The notes under the pieces were generated by a model, which searched no databases, had not been told where the DNA came from, and saw only the letters and a list, made by a program, of their open reading frames with translations. This document shows, piece after piece, positions 25,615-34,649 of a stretch of 64,000 nucleotides of DNA. Position 1 is the first letter of the stretch; each line of letters opens with the position of its first letter. Source of the DNA: Acidovorax sp. sic0104 (GTDB lineage: Bacteria > Pseudomonadota > Gammaproteobacteria > Burkholderiales > Burkholderiaceae_C). Location: assembly GCF_019219095.1 (NCBI RefSeq), contig NZ_JAHUWH010000004.1, forward strand, positions 62,001 through 126,000. The letters are read 5' to 3'. Both the position numbers and the translations under genes were made by a program.

Positions 25615-27555
25615 ATGTGCGGCATCGTCGGCGCAGTCTCCACGCGCAACATCGTTCCCATCCTCGTGCAAGGCCTTCAGCGGCTGGAATACCGCGGCTA
25701 TGACTCCTGCGGCGTGGCCGTGCACGGCGCCAGCCTGGACCCGGCCCGCCACGGCACCGAGCGCGGCGGCCTGCAGCGTGCCCGGAGCACCGCCCGCGTG
25801 GCCGAACTGCTGGAACAGGTGCAGACCGACCACTTGGACGGCGCCACCGGCATCGCCCACACCCGCTGGGCCACCCACGGTGCGCCCGTCGTGCACAACG
25901 CCCACCCCCACTTCAGCCACGGCACTGGTGCTGACGCGCACACCCACAGCGCTGGCCGCGTGGCCCTGGTGCACAACGGCATCATCGAGAACCATGAAGA
26001 GCTGCGCCGCGCCCTGCAGGCGCGCGGCTACGTCTTCGCCAGCCAGACCGACACCGAAGTCATCGCCCACCTGGTCGACAGCCACTACAGCGGCGACCTG
26101 TTCGAGGCCGTGCAGGCCACCGTGGCCCAACTGCACGGCGCCTACGCCATCGCAGTCATCCACCGCGACGAGCCGCACCGCGTGGTGGGCGCACGCGCCG
26201 GCTCGCCGCTGATCCTGGGCGTGGGCTCGGGCACCGGGGGCTCGGTGGCTGGCGAGCACTTCCTCGCCAGCGACGCCATGGCCCTGGCCGGCGTCACTGA
26301 CCAGATCGTGTACCTGGAAGAGGGCGACCTGGTGGACCTGCAACTGGGCCGCTACTGGATCGTGGGCAAGGACCGCACCGCGCTCACCACCGCGCAACGC
26401 CCCGTGCGCACCGTGCAGGCCCACAGCGGCGCGGCCGAGCTGGGGCCCTACCGCCACTACATGCAAAAGGAAATCTTCGAGCAGCCGCGCGCCATTGCCG
26501 ACACGCTCGAAGGCGTGGAAGGCATCGTGCCCGAGCTGTTCGACGGTGCCGGCCTGCACGGAGAGCCCGGCGCCGCCGCCTGGCGCGTGTTCAAGGAAAT
26601 CGACAGCGTCCTCATCCTGGCCTGCGGAACCAGCTACTACAGCGGCTGCACGGCCAAGTACTGGCTGGAAGAAATCGCCGGCATCCCCACGCAGGTGGAA
26701 GTGGCCAGCGAATACCGCTACCGCACCAGCGTGCCCAACCCGCGCACCCTGGTCGTCACCATCAGCCAGTCGGGCGAGACGGCGGACACGCTGGCCGCGC
26801 TGCGCCACGCGCAGTCGCTGGGCATGCAGCACACGCTGACCATCTGCAACGTGGCCACCAGCGCCATGGTGCGCGAATGCAAGCTGGCCTACATCACCCG
26901 CGCGGGCGTCGAGATCGGCGTGGCCAGCACCAAGGCCTTCACCACGCAACTGGCGGGCCTGTTCCTGCTGACGCTGGCGCTGGCGCAAACCAAGGGCCGT
27001 CTGAGCGAGGAGCAGGAAGCCGCCCACCTCAAGGCCATGCGCCACCTGCCCGTCGCCCTGCAGGCCGTGCTGGCACTGGAGCCACAACTCATCAGCTGGG
27101 CTGAAGACTTTGCCCGCATGGAAAACGCCCTGTTCCTGGGCCGCGGTCTGCACTACCCCATCGCTCTCGAAGGCGCATTGAAGCTCAAGGAAATCAGCTA
27201 CATCCACGCCGAGGCCTACCCCGCCGGAGAGCTCAAGCACGGCCCCCTGGCGCTGGTCACCAGCGCCATGCCCGTGGTCACCGTGGCGCCCAACGACGCC
27301 TTGCTGGAAAAGCTCAAGAGCAACATGCAGGAGGTGCGGGCCCGCGCCGGTGTGCTGTACGTGCTGGCCGATGGCGACACGCGCATCGAGAGCGGCGAAG
27401 GCCTGCACGTGATCCGCATGCCCGAACACTATGGCGCCTTGAGCCCGCTGCTGCACGTGGTGCCACTGCAGCTGCTGGCCTACCACACGGCGTGCGCGCG
27501 GGGTACGGATGTCGACAAGCCACGGAATCTGGCCAAAAGCGTGACGGTGGAGTGA
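25615..27555 (+). CDS. glmS: Glutamine-fructose-6-phosphate aminotransferase
   Basis: GlmS (646 aa) makes glucosamine-6-phosphate, the entry to UDP-GlcNAc. The N-terminal glutaminase starts [12 protein letters not shown] (nucleophile Cys after Met removal) with [11 protein letters not shown] and [13 protein letters not shown]. Two SIS domains follow ([43 protein letters not shown]) and the end is [13 protein letters not shown]. It is about 35 residues longer than E. coli GlmS through extra residues in loops of the glutaminase domain. Its 3' end is the conserved target of Tn7-type elements, and a Tn7-like end lies just behind it. Confidence 0.97.
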   Translation: MCGIVGAVSTRNIVPILVQGLQRLEYRGYDSCGVAVHGASLDPARHGTERGGLQRARSTARVAELLEQVQTDHLDGATGIAHTRWATHGAPVVHNAHPHFSHGTGADAHTHSAGRVALVHNGIIENHEELRRALQARGYVFASQTDTEVIAHLVDSHYSGDLFEAVQATVAQLHGAYAIAVIHRDEPHRVVGARAGSPLILGVGSGTGGSVAGEHFLASDAMALAGVTDQIVYLEEGDLVDLQLGRYWIVGKDRTALTTAQRPVRTVQAHSGAAELGPYRHYMQKEIFEQPRAIADTLEGVEGIVPELFDGAGLHGEPGAAAWRVFKEIDSVLILACGTSYYSGCTAKYWLEEIAGIPTQVEVASEYRYRTSVPNPRTLVVTISQSGETADTLAALRHAQSLGMQHTLTICNVATSAMVRECKLAYITRAGVEIGVASTKAFTTQLAGLFLLTLALAQTKGRLSEEQEAAHLKAMRHLPVALQAVLALEPQLISWAEDFARMENALFLGRGLHYPIALEGALKLKEISYIHAEAYPAGELKHGPLALVTSAMPVVTVAPNDALLEKLKSNMQEVRARAGVLYVLADGDTRIESGEGLHVIRMPEHYGALSPLLHVVPLQLLAYHTACARGTDVDKPRNLAKSVTVE

Positions 27556-27578
27556 CGATGGCGTGACGGTGGCGCGCA

Positions 27579-28560
27579 TATTCTGGGTAATTAAAGTCGT
27601 AAACACGCAAATAAAGTCGTAAACATGCCTCCAGCATTCACGCGGGTTTGCGGGGCGGTCATTTGTAACGGTAAAGTCGTAAACTCGAAATTGACGGGTA
27701 CAGGCGACCTAGAAATACAAAAAAACTTCGGCCCTGGTTGGGTTCGTTGCTATATAAAAAAGAGCGCCCAGTTTGAGCGCTCTTTTTCTTTGGTTTTTTC
27801 TAGAAGTTCTTGTGGTTCGAGTAGCCCCCAAAACGCTCCGATGACTGCAAGAGGCTGGTTGCTGACGCTCAACCGGCGGTCATTGAACGACTGCTGTGAT
27901 CAAGAGCAGACGGTGAAGAGCATTCCCAGGTTCATGTCTACCTGCCAGTGCGTTGCACTTGCATCTGGATGCCATTGAAATCGCCGGCCTGAGTAGCTGC
28001 AATGGTGCTGTCTCCTCCGAAACGCTACAGGTGATAGGCGCTGAGCGAATCATGCACTTGCTGCACGATCGCTGGAATGTGCGTTCGGGATGGATCTATC
28101 CGTTGCTGTCATCTGACTTGGCCCTTCATCTGGCTCAAGTGAGCGAAGAAGAAGGCGCTGAGATCAAGCGGACTCTCGATCAATTCAAACCTAGCGCGTT
28201 TGCCCCGCTATTGAAGAAGACGCCATTCCCGGTGTTGTGTGCATTTGCTGATCAACGTGATCTGGGGCCATCACAAGTGCATCAGACATTGCTGGCTATT
28301 GCAGGGGACGGTAGTTTTCTCCAGGGCGATCGAATGGAAGCTTGGTGCATCGACCTGGCGATCTCCTGCTTGGCATTGCATGCGCAGACCTGGGCGAATC
28401 GGCCAGTGCGAAACGCGCGTCTAATCGAGTCTGAGACGATTTACCTTGCAGCGCTGGAGGCACTTCTGTTCGCCGAACTGCACGAGGATGAATTGGGCGA
28501 GCTGATTGGCCAGGTCAACGTGGTAGGTCGATTCGACTGGTCTGCAGATGTTTACGACAG
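27579..28560. mobile_element. Tn7-like transposon remnant at attTn7 (right end with three TnsB-type sites)
   Basis: TAAAGTCGTAAAC occurs at 27592-27604, 27612-27624 and 27672-27684, i.e. offsets of 20 and 60 bp. The Tn7 right-end TnsB repeat, as remembered, contains AATAAAGTCTTAAAC; copy 2 reads AATAAAGTCGTAAAC, a single-base difference. Placing the Tn7 terminus by analogy puts it near 27579, 24 bp past the glmS stop, the usual attTn7 insertion point. An inverted GTTTACGAC lies at 28550-28558. Exact termini, a TGT/ACA pair and a 5-bp duplication could not be fixed. No tns genes are present, so this is a non-autonomous or decayed element. Confidence 0.7.
27756..27790 (+). terminator. Strong symmetrical terminator
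   Basis: AAAAAGAGCGC, a 9-nt loop and GCGCTCTTTTT: an 11-bp stem with A- and T-runs on both sides, so it could stop transcription from either direction. It is preceded by GCTATATAAAA, a variant start of the palindromic repeat family. It separates glmS from the unknown ORF. Confidence 0.85.
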
Positions 28561-28681
28561 CGGCGCGCACGCCCTGGCGCGCCTGCAACTGCGCGCGCCC
28601 GGCCTCCGGCAATGCCGCCCACCCGGGCTGGCGCACACAGCTCACGGGCGTACCTGGTCGGTCCCGTGGGCGACACGCTGA
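27953..28681 (+). CDS. Unknown low-GC ORF, probable cargo; 3' end fused to foreign sequence
   Basis: I do not recognise this protein. From the TTG at 27953 the frame runs 242 codons. Up to about residue 200 the composition is that of a real globular protein with many helices (ERIMHLLHDRWNVRSGWIYP, QVSEEEGAEIKRTLDQFK, EALLFAELHEDELGELIGQ). Past 28550 it becomes Arg/Pro/Ala-rich out-of-frame sequence overlapping the LysR fragment, so the natural C-terminus is lost or lies near 28550. Base composition is clearly less GC-rich than the flanks, a sign of transfer. The start is uncertain; a stop in frame lies at 27914. It sits between the inverted Tn7-like sites. Confidence 0.5.
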   Translation: MHLHLDAIEIAGLSSCNGAVSSETLQVIGAERIMHLLHDRWNVRSGWIYPLLSSDLALHLAQVSEEEGAEIKRTLDQFKPSAFAPLLKKTPFPVLCAFADQRDLGPSQVHQTLLAIAGDGSFLQGDRMEAWCIDLAISCLALHAQTWANRPVRNARLIESETIYLAALEALLFAELHEDELGELIGQVNVVGRFDWSADVYDSGAHALARLQLRAPGLRQCRPPGLAHTAHGRTWSVPWATR

Positions 28682-29094
28682 CCTCCAAAGGCGACATCCC
28701 CGTCTCAGCACTTTCTGGACTGCCGTTCATACTGCCCAGTGCCCCCAACGGATTGCGCAACGCGCTGGACGCTGTCGCGCGCCACGACAAGCTCACCGTC
28801 ACCCCGGTGATCGAAGCAGACTCCCTGCCGCTGTTCAAGTCCCTTGCCGAGCAGGAACGTTTGTATTCAGTCCTTCCTCTGCACGCGGTGTGGACCGAAA
28901 TCGAAGAAGGGCGCTTGCAAGCCGCCAAGATCGCCGATCCGCGCCTGCAGCGCAGCATCACCATGGCCATGTCCAAGAGCAAAGGGCCGGCGCGAGCGGT
29001 GCAGGTCGCATCAGCGGCGATCCGTTCCATCGTGCAGGAACTCGGAGATCGAGGAATGTGGCATTCCACCGCACTGGAACTGAAGACGAACTGA
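28630..29094 (+). pseudogene. LysR-family regulator, C-terminal half only
   Basis: About 150 residues of the LysR effector-binding domain: AYLVGPVGDTLTSKGDIPVS, LSGLPFILPSAPNGLRNALD, VIEADSLPLFKSLAEQERLYSVLP and a C-terminal IRSIVQELG. The HTH and first part of the effector domain are missing; sequence upstream of about 28630 belongs to something else. An ATG at 28612 could still start a fragment, but it cannot bind DNA. It lies upstream of, and on the same strand as, the catabolic pair that follows, so it may be the remains of their regulator or an unrelated piece. Confidence 0.75.
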
Positions 29095-29226
29095 CACGCC
29101 AAAAATGAGGCGCAGGGCACGTGCATGTCGCCACGCGCAAGCCAGTCTTGCCAGGGAGCGTCTTGCTGCTGCAGGGCGTGCCACCTAGAGTAGTGCCGCC
29201 CACGTCGGTAGTTCTTCTTCTTCGCC

Positions 29227-30798
29227 ATGCATGCTGTCACCCCATCGCCAGACTCCACATTCAATCCAGCCGCGCTCTCTTCCCGCCGCAGCGTCGTCGT
29301 ACTTGGCGCGGGAACCATGGGCAGCGGTATCGCGGAAGTCGCTGCCACCGCGGGCCACAAGGTGGTCTTGCGTGACACCGTTGCAGATGCCGCTCAGCGC
29401 GGTCTGCAATCCATCCGCGAAAGTGTGACGCGCCGTGCCACTCGTGGCCGAATATCCAACGAGGAGGCTGCCGATATCCTGGCCCGCATTACTTTGTCGC
29501 TCGACGATTCAGAGCTGGCGCAGGCAGGGCTGCTTATCGAGGTGATCGTTGAAGACATCGCGGTGAAAGGCCGAGTTCTGCGGTCATTGGAGCAACACCT
29601 GGCACCGGATGCCATCATTGCCACCAACACGTCTTCGATCTCCGTGACTGCGCTGGGTGCCTGCCTGCAGCGCCCCGAGCGGCTGGTGGGCATGCATTTC
29701 TTCAACCCTGCCACGAGTCTGCCACTCGTCGAGGTGATCGCGGGTCGAGAGACGGATCCCGGTGTGACTGCTTGCATCACCGCCACCGCGCGCGCCTGGG
29801 GGAAGACTCCGGTTGCCTGCCAGTCGACCCCCGGGTTCGTTGTCAATCGCGTCGCACGTCCCTTCTACGGCGAAGCGTTGCGATTGTTGTCGGAGCGGGC
29901 ATGCGACCCTGCAACGCTCGATGCGCTTCTTCGGGACTGCGGGGGCTTCCGCATGGGCCCGTGCGAACTGATGGATTTGATCGGCCATGATGTCAATTTC
30001 ACGGTGACGCGGACCGTGTACGAAGCGTTTTTCCACGACCCTCGGTACCGCCCGTCTTTGGTGCAGAAGGACCTGGTCGACGCGGGCTGGCTGGGGCGCA
30101 AGAGTGGGCGCGGGTTCTACGACTACAGCGGCGGAGCGGCGGCGCCTAAGCCGATAGCGTTTGCATCACCAGCTGTCGTTGAAGCCCTGGAGATCACGAT
30201 CTGCGGGGACCTGGGAACCGCCTCTGGTCTTCTGGATAATTTGGACGATCGGATGAACGCCGTACCCACGGCAGGCCGGGGATTCCTCCGGGTCAACGGC
30301 CATGTCCTAGCATTGACGGATGGGCGTACCGCAGCCGAATGGGCCGCTGATTTGCAGGAGCCTGTGGTGCTTTTCGACCTGGCATTGGACTTCGCCAATA
30401 GCAAGCGCATGGCGATCTCTGCGTCACCCCGGGTCTGTGACAAGCACCGCGCGGCCGCCGTCGCCTTCTTTTCGGCCGTGGGCAAGACAGTGTCCGAGCT
30501 GGCTGACACTCCTGGCCTGGCGGTCATGCGCACCGTTGCAATGCTGGTCAACGAGGCCGCCGATGCGTTGCACCAAGGCGTCGCGCAGGAGCAGGATATC
30601 GATACGGCCATGCGGCTGGGGACGAACTATCCGCTTGGCCCCCTGGAGTGGGGCCGACGCCTTGGTCTGCCGTTGGTTGCACAAGTGATTCGTCATCTGC
30701 GCATCGCTTACGGCGAGGATCGTTACCGAGCCTCCCCCTGGCTTACGCAGGCCGTTTGGGCACATGCGGGCCCCACCGCGAATGGCTGCGCAGCATGA
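29227..30798 (+). CDS. 3-hydroxyacyl-CoA dehydrogenase (PaaH/PaaC type)
   Basis: 523 aa. Rossmann NAD site [53 protein letters not shown] (catalytic His), [20 protein letters not shown] and a second C-terminal 3HCDH domain ([35 protein letters not shown]). This two-C-domain layout is that of PaaH, which oxidises 3-hydroxyadipyl-CoA in phenylacetate degradation, though other beta-oxidation substrates are possible. The gene looks complete. Its stop overlaps the next start (ATGA). Both are islanded among gene fragments, so their pathway partners are missing here. Confidence 0.9.
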   Translation: MHAVTPSPDSTFNPAALSSRRSVVVLGAGTMGSGIAEVAATAGHKVVLRDTVADAAQRGLQSIRESVTRRATRGRISNEEAADILARITLSLDDSELAQAGLLIEVIVEDIAVKGRVLRSLEQHLAPDAIIATNTSSISVTALGACLQRPERLVGMHFFNPATSLPLVEVIAGRETDPGVTACITATARAWGKTPVACQSTPGFVVNRVARPFYGEALRLLSERACDPATLDALLRDCGGFRMGPCELMDLIGHDVNFTVTRTVYEAFFHDPRYRPSLVQKDLVDAGWLGRKSGRGFYDYSGGAAAPKPIAFASPAVVEALEITICGDLGTASGLLDNLDDRMNAVPTAGRGFLRVNGHVLALTDGRTAAEWAADLQEPVVLFDLALDFANSKRMAISASPRVCDKHRAAAVAFFSAVGKTVSELADTPGLAVMRTVAMLVNEAADALHQGVAQEQDIDTAMRLGTNYPLGPLEWGRRLGLPLVAQVIRHLRIAYGEDRYRASPWLTQAVWAHAGPTANGCAA

Positions 30799-31481
30799 GC
30801 GCCAATGACTGCCATGCCGTGGTTCAGCGGCGGGTACAGGGCCCCGTCGGGATCGTGACCATCCAACGTCCCGAACGGCGCAACGCCCTCAATATGACCG
30901 TTAAGCACGAGCTGGAGCAGGCTCTGCGGGCATTGGCCAATGACCCCGAGGTGGCGGCGGTCGTGCTCACCGGGGATGGCGGCTACTTCGTGGCAGGCAC
31001 CGACATTGCAGAGATGTCCAGCATGCGCCCGACCGACCATGTGCGGCAGGAAACTGACCGACTGTTCCGCACCGTGCGAGAGTTGAGCAAGCCGGTGATC
31101 GCGGCTGTTGAGGGCTATGCGCTGGGCGGTGGCTGCGAGCTCGCTTTGTCCTGCGACATGGTGATCGCCGCAGAGGATGCAAAGCTGGGGCAGCCGGAAA
31201 TCAAGGTCGGCATCATGCCCGGTGCCGGGGGAACGCAGCGACTCCTGCGCAGCGCCGGACGCCACAAGACGCTTTTGTGGACGCTGACCGGCAGCATGAT
31301 CTCGGCGCCTGAAGCATATGCAGCCAACTTGGTCAGTGAACTTGTTCCGAGTGGACAGGCATTGGCGCGCGCTGTGGAGGTCGCCCAGTCAATTGCCCAG
31401 ATGCCTCCGCTCGCGGTGCTTGCGATCCGGGAAGCCGTTCGCCTGGGTGCCGATGTACCAGAATGCCCTGTGGAGGGCTAA
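30795..31481 (+). CDS. Enoyl-CoA hydratase/isomerase, C-terminus cut
   Basis: 228 aa versus about 258 for the family. [14 protein letters not shown], the oxyanion-hole segment and both catalytic glutamates of hydratases are present ([31 protein letters not shown]). After GADVP the homology stops and six out-of-place residues lead to a stop, because an amidohydrolase fragment joins at about 31465. The missing helix normally helps close the active site and trimer interface, so activity is doubtful. The start (ATG 30795) overlaps the dehydrogenase stop. Confidence 0.85.
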   Translation: MSANDCHAVVQRRVQGPVGIVTIQRPERRNALNMTVKHELEQALRALANDPEVAAVVLTGDGGYFVAGTDIAEMSSMRPTDHVRQETDRLFRTVRELSKPVIAAVEGYALGGGCELALSCDMVIAAEDAKLGQPEIKVGIMPGAGGTQRLLRSAGRHKTLLWTLTGSMISAPEAYAANLVSELVPSGQALARAVEVAQSIAQMPPLAVLAIREAVRLGADVPECPVEG

Positions 31482-31640
31482 CCCTGAAAACTTGGTCTGG
31501 GGTAGCGACTGGCCCTACCTCAATGTCGTGAACCCACCGAGCGGCGCAGATCTGATGCAGCTGTTGCGTGAATCCGTCGATGATCGCGCTGCGGTGCAGG
31601 CTATCCTGATCGACAATCCTGCCCGCCTCTATCCATCTTG
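31462..31640 (+). pseudogene. Amidohydrolase (metal-dependent, PDC-hydrolase-like) C-terminal scrap
   Basis: In the +1 frame relative to the hydratase, about 60 residues match the end of amidohydrolase-2 proteins: [17 protein letters not shown] (with the metal/active-site Asp of GSDWP), [27 protein letters not shown]. Everything before is absent. It is bounded by the hydratase on the left and by an inverted acyl-CoA dehydrogenase piece on the right. Confidence 0.75.
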
Positions 31641-31945
31641 TACGCTGCGTTCAATACAAGCAAGCGCGCCTGATCAATCGCGCACCGCGATTCGGCAATG
31701 CGCTCATGCCAGACGGACTGCTCCACCAATGGCTTGCCGAAGGCCGACCGCGTGCTGAGTCTGTCAATCATCATCTCCAGCGCGCGCTCTGCTGCACCGA
31801 TGGATCGCATGCAATGGTGGATGCGACCCGGTCCGAGACGGCCCTGTGCGATCTCAAAGCCTCGCCCCTCTCCCAGCATGAGATTGCCGACTGGAACTCG
31901 AACATCCTCCAGCAATATCTCCATGTGTCCGTGCGGTGCACGGCT
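31601..31945 (-). pseudogene. Acyl-CoA dehydrogenase, internal fragment
   Basis: On the minus strand: [90 protein letters not shown]. This is the middle-to-C-terminal part of a long-chain ACAD11-like acyl-CoA dehydrogenase. Both ends are cut: the N-terminal FAD domain is replaced by LysR sequence at about 31945, and the last helices are lost at about 31638. Confidence 0.8.
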
Positions 31946-32230
31946 GCTGAGAACGGGCGAAACACCACGCCACGTGCTGCATAGCCGTCTGAGGCGTAAG
32001 GATTGACCAGTCCTACGCCCAGCCCCTCCATCGCCAGCGCACATACGGTGGATGAATTGGGTGTCTCTGCAACGACTTTCGGCCTGACGCTGCTGGTTTC
32101 CAGAATCTGCGCCAGCTTTCTGCGCACCGTGTCCTCCGGTGATAGCGCGATGAAGGCCTCCTCGTGAAGGTCTTCGGGCTTGGCTGCCCTGGCTGATCTG
32201 GCACTGAACGCCCAGCAGCAACGAGCGGGT
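31940..32230 (-). pseudogene. LysR-family effector-domain fragment (second)
   Basis: Minus-strand reading [71 protein letters not shown] is typical of the second half of a LysR effector domain. The N-terminus is missing and the 3' end is replaced by the acyl-CoA dehydrogenase fragment. It differs from the LysR piece at 28630, so two regulators contributed debris. Confidence 0.7.
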
Positions 32231-32568
32231 TACGGTTACCTGCTGGTCACAGGGCGGGTCCAACTCGACCGCAGCGGAGTCCCCATGGTCCAACCGGGCC
32301 AGCCGTTGACCATCGACCAAACCGACAACCGCTACATCCCTGTCCCCAAGGCGGCCGGGGCGACAGCATCGTCGCCTCGTCCATCGACACGGAATGGAGT
32401 GGAGGCACGGCCCGACGCGCACGGTCTCCGCTGCGAACAGGGTTGTATTGATCGCATGCAGGCAGCGGGTATGCCAAGCGGGATGTAAGGATCCTGCGCC
32501 GTACCAATTGTCACAATTGATGTGACAATGTCGGCAGGGCACAGACCAAGCGTCGTTGACCCAATGGT
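32231..32568. other. Unassigned debris between LysR fragment and macA
   Basis: About 340 bp with no gene that I can name. Short open stretches exist on both strands (for example plus-strand [16 protein letters not shown], minus-strand [13 protein letters not shown]) but neither gives a family match, and the strand of origin is unclear. Probably further pieces of rearranged genes. Confidence 0.4.
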
Positions 32569-33648
32569 GCGCACCTGCCGAGGTGCGGCGTTGCCTTCGG
32601 CATCCACCACGCGCACGGTGTGCGTGCCGTCGGCATTGCGCGCACTCAGCGCGGCCGATGGGATGGTGACAGCGCCCTTGGCCTCGGCCCGCACGATGTA
32701 GACCTGCGCCGTCATGGAGATGCGCAGCTTGCCGTCGGGGTTGGGCGCGTCGAACAGACCGTTGTAGTAGATGGCGGTGGCCGTGGCGTTGCTGCTGGCA
32801 GCGGTGCTGGAGAGCGAAGACTCCGTGGCGATGGAGTCGGGCGCGGGCTCCACCGCGCGCAGCGTGGCCTGATAGCGCTGGTCTGGCTCGCCCAGGATGG
32901 TGAAGTACACCTTTTGCCCCGGTTTGACGCGCGTCACGTCGGCCTCGGAGATCTGGGCTTTCACCGTCATGGTGTCCACCTTGGCCAGCTTGATGATGGT
33001 GGGCGCGGCCTGGTTGGCGTTCACCGTCTGCCCCTCCTGCGTGACCACGGCGACCACCTGGCCGTCGATGGGCGCGACGATGCGCGTGTAGCCCAGGTTC
33101 ACCTTGGCCGTGTCGGCGGCGATGGCGGCCTGCTGCATCTGCGCCTTCAGGGCGTCGATGTCGGCCAGCGTGGTGCGGTAGGTGGCCTCGGCCGCTTCCA
33201 GGTCGGCCTGCGGACCCGCGTCGGCCGCGCGCAGCTGCTGCTGGCGCTTGTAGGCCAGCTCCACCTGCGACAGCGAGGCCTGGCGTGCACGCAGGTTGGC
33301 CTGTGCCGTGGCCAGCGCCGCCTCGGAATTGCGCACCGTGTTCTGCTGCGTCATGGAGTCGATCTCGGCCACCAACTGGCCCGCCTTCACGTTATCGCCC
33401 AGCGCGACCTTCAGCGACTTGATCTGCCCCGACACCTGTGCCCCCACACTCACCTGCTTGAAAGCCTGCAGCGTGCCGCTGGCCAGCACCGTGTCTTCCA
33501 GGTCGCCCGTGGTGGACGTCGCGGTGATGAACGTATTGGCCGCCTTGGCGGGGAAGAACTGCCACTTAACGACAGCGGCAGCTACCGCGAGCAGCGCCAG
33601 GGCAGTGATGCCGATGCGCAAGGTTTTTTTCTTGGAAAAGAAGGCCAT
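32332..33648 (-). pseudogene. macA: MacA/HlyD-type periplasmic adaptor, 3' end replaced
   Basis: Homology to MacA runs from the ATG at 33648 to about 32568: membrane anchor (LRIGITALALLAVAAAVVKW), lipoyl halves ([20 protein letters not shown] and [20 protein letters not shown]), coiled-coil hairpin, and beta-barrel ([15 protein letters not shown]). After APRQVR about 80 unrelated residues follow to the stop at 32332. MacA normally continues with its membrane-proximal end and is cotranscribed with the ABC transporter gene macB; neither is present here. Function as an adaptor is therefore doubtful. Confidence 0.82.
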
Positions 33649-33753
33649 GGTGTTGGGTGAAAAAGGGTGGGGCTTTTGGTGCGCGGACAAGGCGCAGTCA
33701 GGAACGGTCGGAAAAGCGCGGCGCGAACGAGCCGCATCGTCGTGCCGAGGGCA

Positions 33754-34431
33754 TCACCTTGTTTTGCGCTGTCGCGCTCTGGTGTTTGCCGCTCCCGGTG
33801 CGGAATCGCCAAACGGCCTGGGCACCACAGGATCACAAAAGGGCAGGTTGCTGACCGCGCGGATGGCGCGAGACATCTGCGCCACCACCTCGGCAGTCGT
33901 GAAGGCCTGCCCATCGCGCACGGCGGCGCGGCTGATGGTTTCATCCACCGTCCGCACTGCGCCCATCACGGCTGCAGCGCACAGGCGAACTTCGAAGTCG
34001 TGGTGCGAGCGGCCGAGCCGCTCGCCGATGAGCGCGGCCATTTCCTCCTCGCCATCGTGGTACGAATGCAGCCAGACGGAGCGCAGATCGGGCTCTTCGG
34101 GCAGGGCAGCGATCAGCCGCACCACCAGCATCATGTCGGCAATCTCCTCGGGCGAATGCTTGTCCAGGGCGAACTGGTCTGCCAGATGCTGTTCGATCGA
34201 GTCGCCGCGCGGCCAGCAGCCCAGTTCGCGTGCGAAGCGCTGCCACGTCTGAGCGAACAGCGGGGCGACACAGCTCTCCTTGTTGCGGAAGTACCGCCAC
34301 ACGGTCCGTTCCGAAATACCGGCCGCCGCCGCGATGTCGCTGCCGCTGGTGGCACTGAACCCCCGCTCTGCGAACAAGCGGGCGGCAATGCGGGCAACTC
34401 CCAGGCGGGCGAGTTCTGTGCGATCAGGCAA
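33754..34431 (-). CDS. TetR-family regulator upstream of macA
   Basis: 225 aa. TetR HTH (ARIAARLFAERGFSATSGSDIAAAAGISERTVWRYFRNKESCVAPL) followed by a helical ligand domain. It lies 105 bp upstream of macA on the same strand, probably as the first gene of the same unit, with a near-perfect operator just before its start. It is likely the repressor of the former macAB efflux operon. The C-terminus (TRARQRKTR) is basic and low-complexity. Confidence 0.9.
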   Translation of the reverse strand: MPDRTELARLGVARIAARLFAERGFSATSGSDIAAAAGISERTVWRYFRNKESCVAPLFAQTWQRFARELGCWPRGDSIEQHLADQFALDKHSPEEIADMMLVVRLIAALPEEPDLRSVWLHSYHDGEEEMAALIGERLGRSHHDFEVRLCAAAVMGAVRTVDETISRAAVRDGQAFTTAEVVAQMSRAIRAVSNLPFCDPVVPRPFGDSAPGAANTRARQRKTR

Positions 34432-34444
34432 GATGATTGATTGG

Positions 34445-34474
34445 CAGTTTACGCCATCATAATGGCATTAACTG
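34445..34474. promoter_or_regulatory. Putative TetR operator (13-bp arms)
   Basis: CAGTTTACGCCAT-cata-ATGGCATTAACTG: 11 of 13 bases pair in inverted orientation, 14 bp upstream of the tetR start. Size and position are typical of TetR autoregulatory operators. Confidence 0.75.
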
Positions 34475-34649
34475 TCATGGTCTGACCCATTGCCTGTTGC
34501 CGGACGTGGGCTTCTACATCAATGTCCATGCAATCCCTGTTTGCGCCCGGGCGGGTGTTACTTCCAGCAGTGAAGCGCGATGGTCAGAGGTTGGGGTGTC
34601 GCTGTCGGCAAATCCCGTGCTCACCGGTGGCTCCGCCTGTCACGGAGTC

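Noticed and set aside
25597..27606. 669-codon minus-strand frame opposite glmS
   Set aside because: Shadow of glmS; no motif and extreme composition.
27590..27690. Three direct repeats considered as a CRISPR array
   Set aside because: Units are only 13 bp, spacings are 20 and 60 bp, and no cas genes are present; the Tn7-type end explains them better.
27556..33000. Transposase or tnsABCDE genes of the Tn7-like element
   Set aside because: No DDE, TnsA-endonuclease or AAA (TnsC) motif is visible in any frame of the region.
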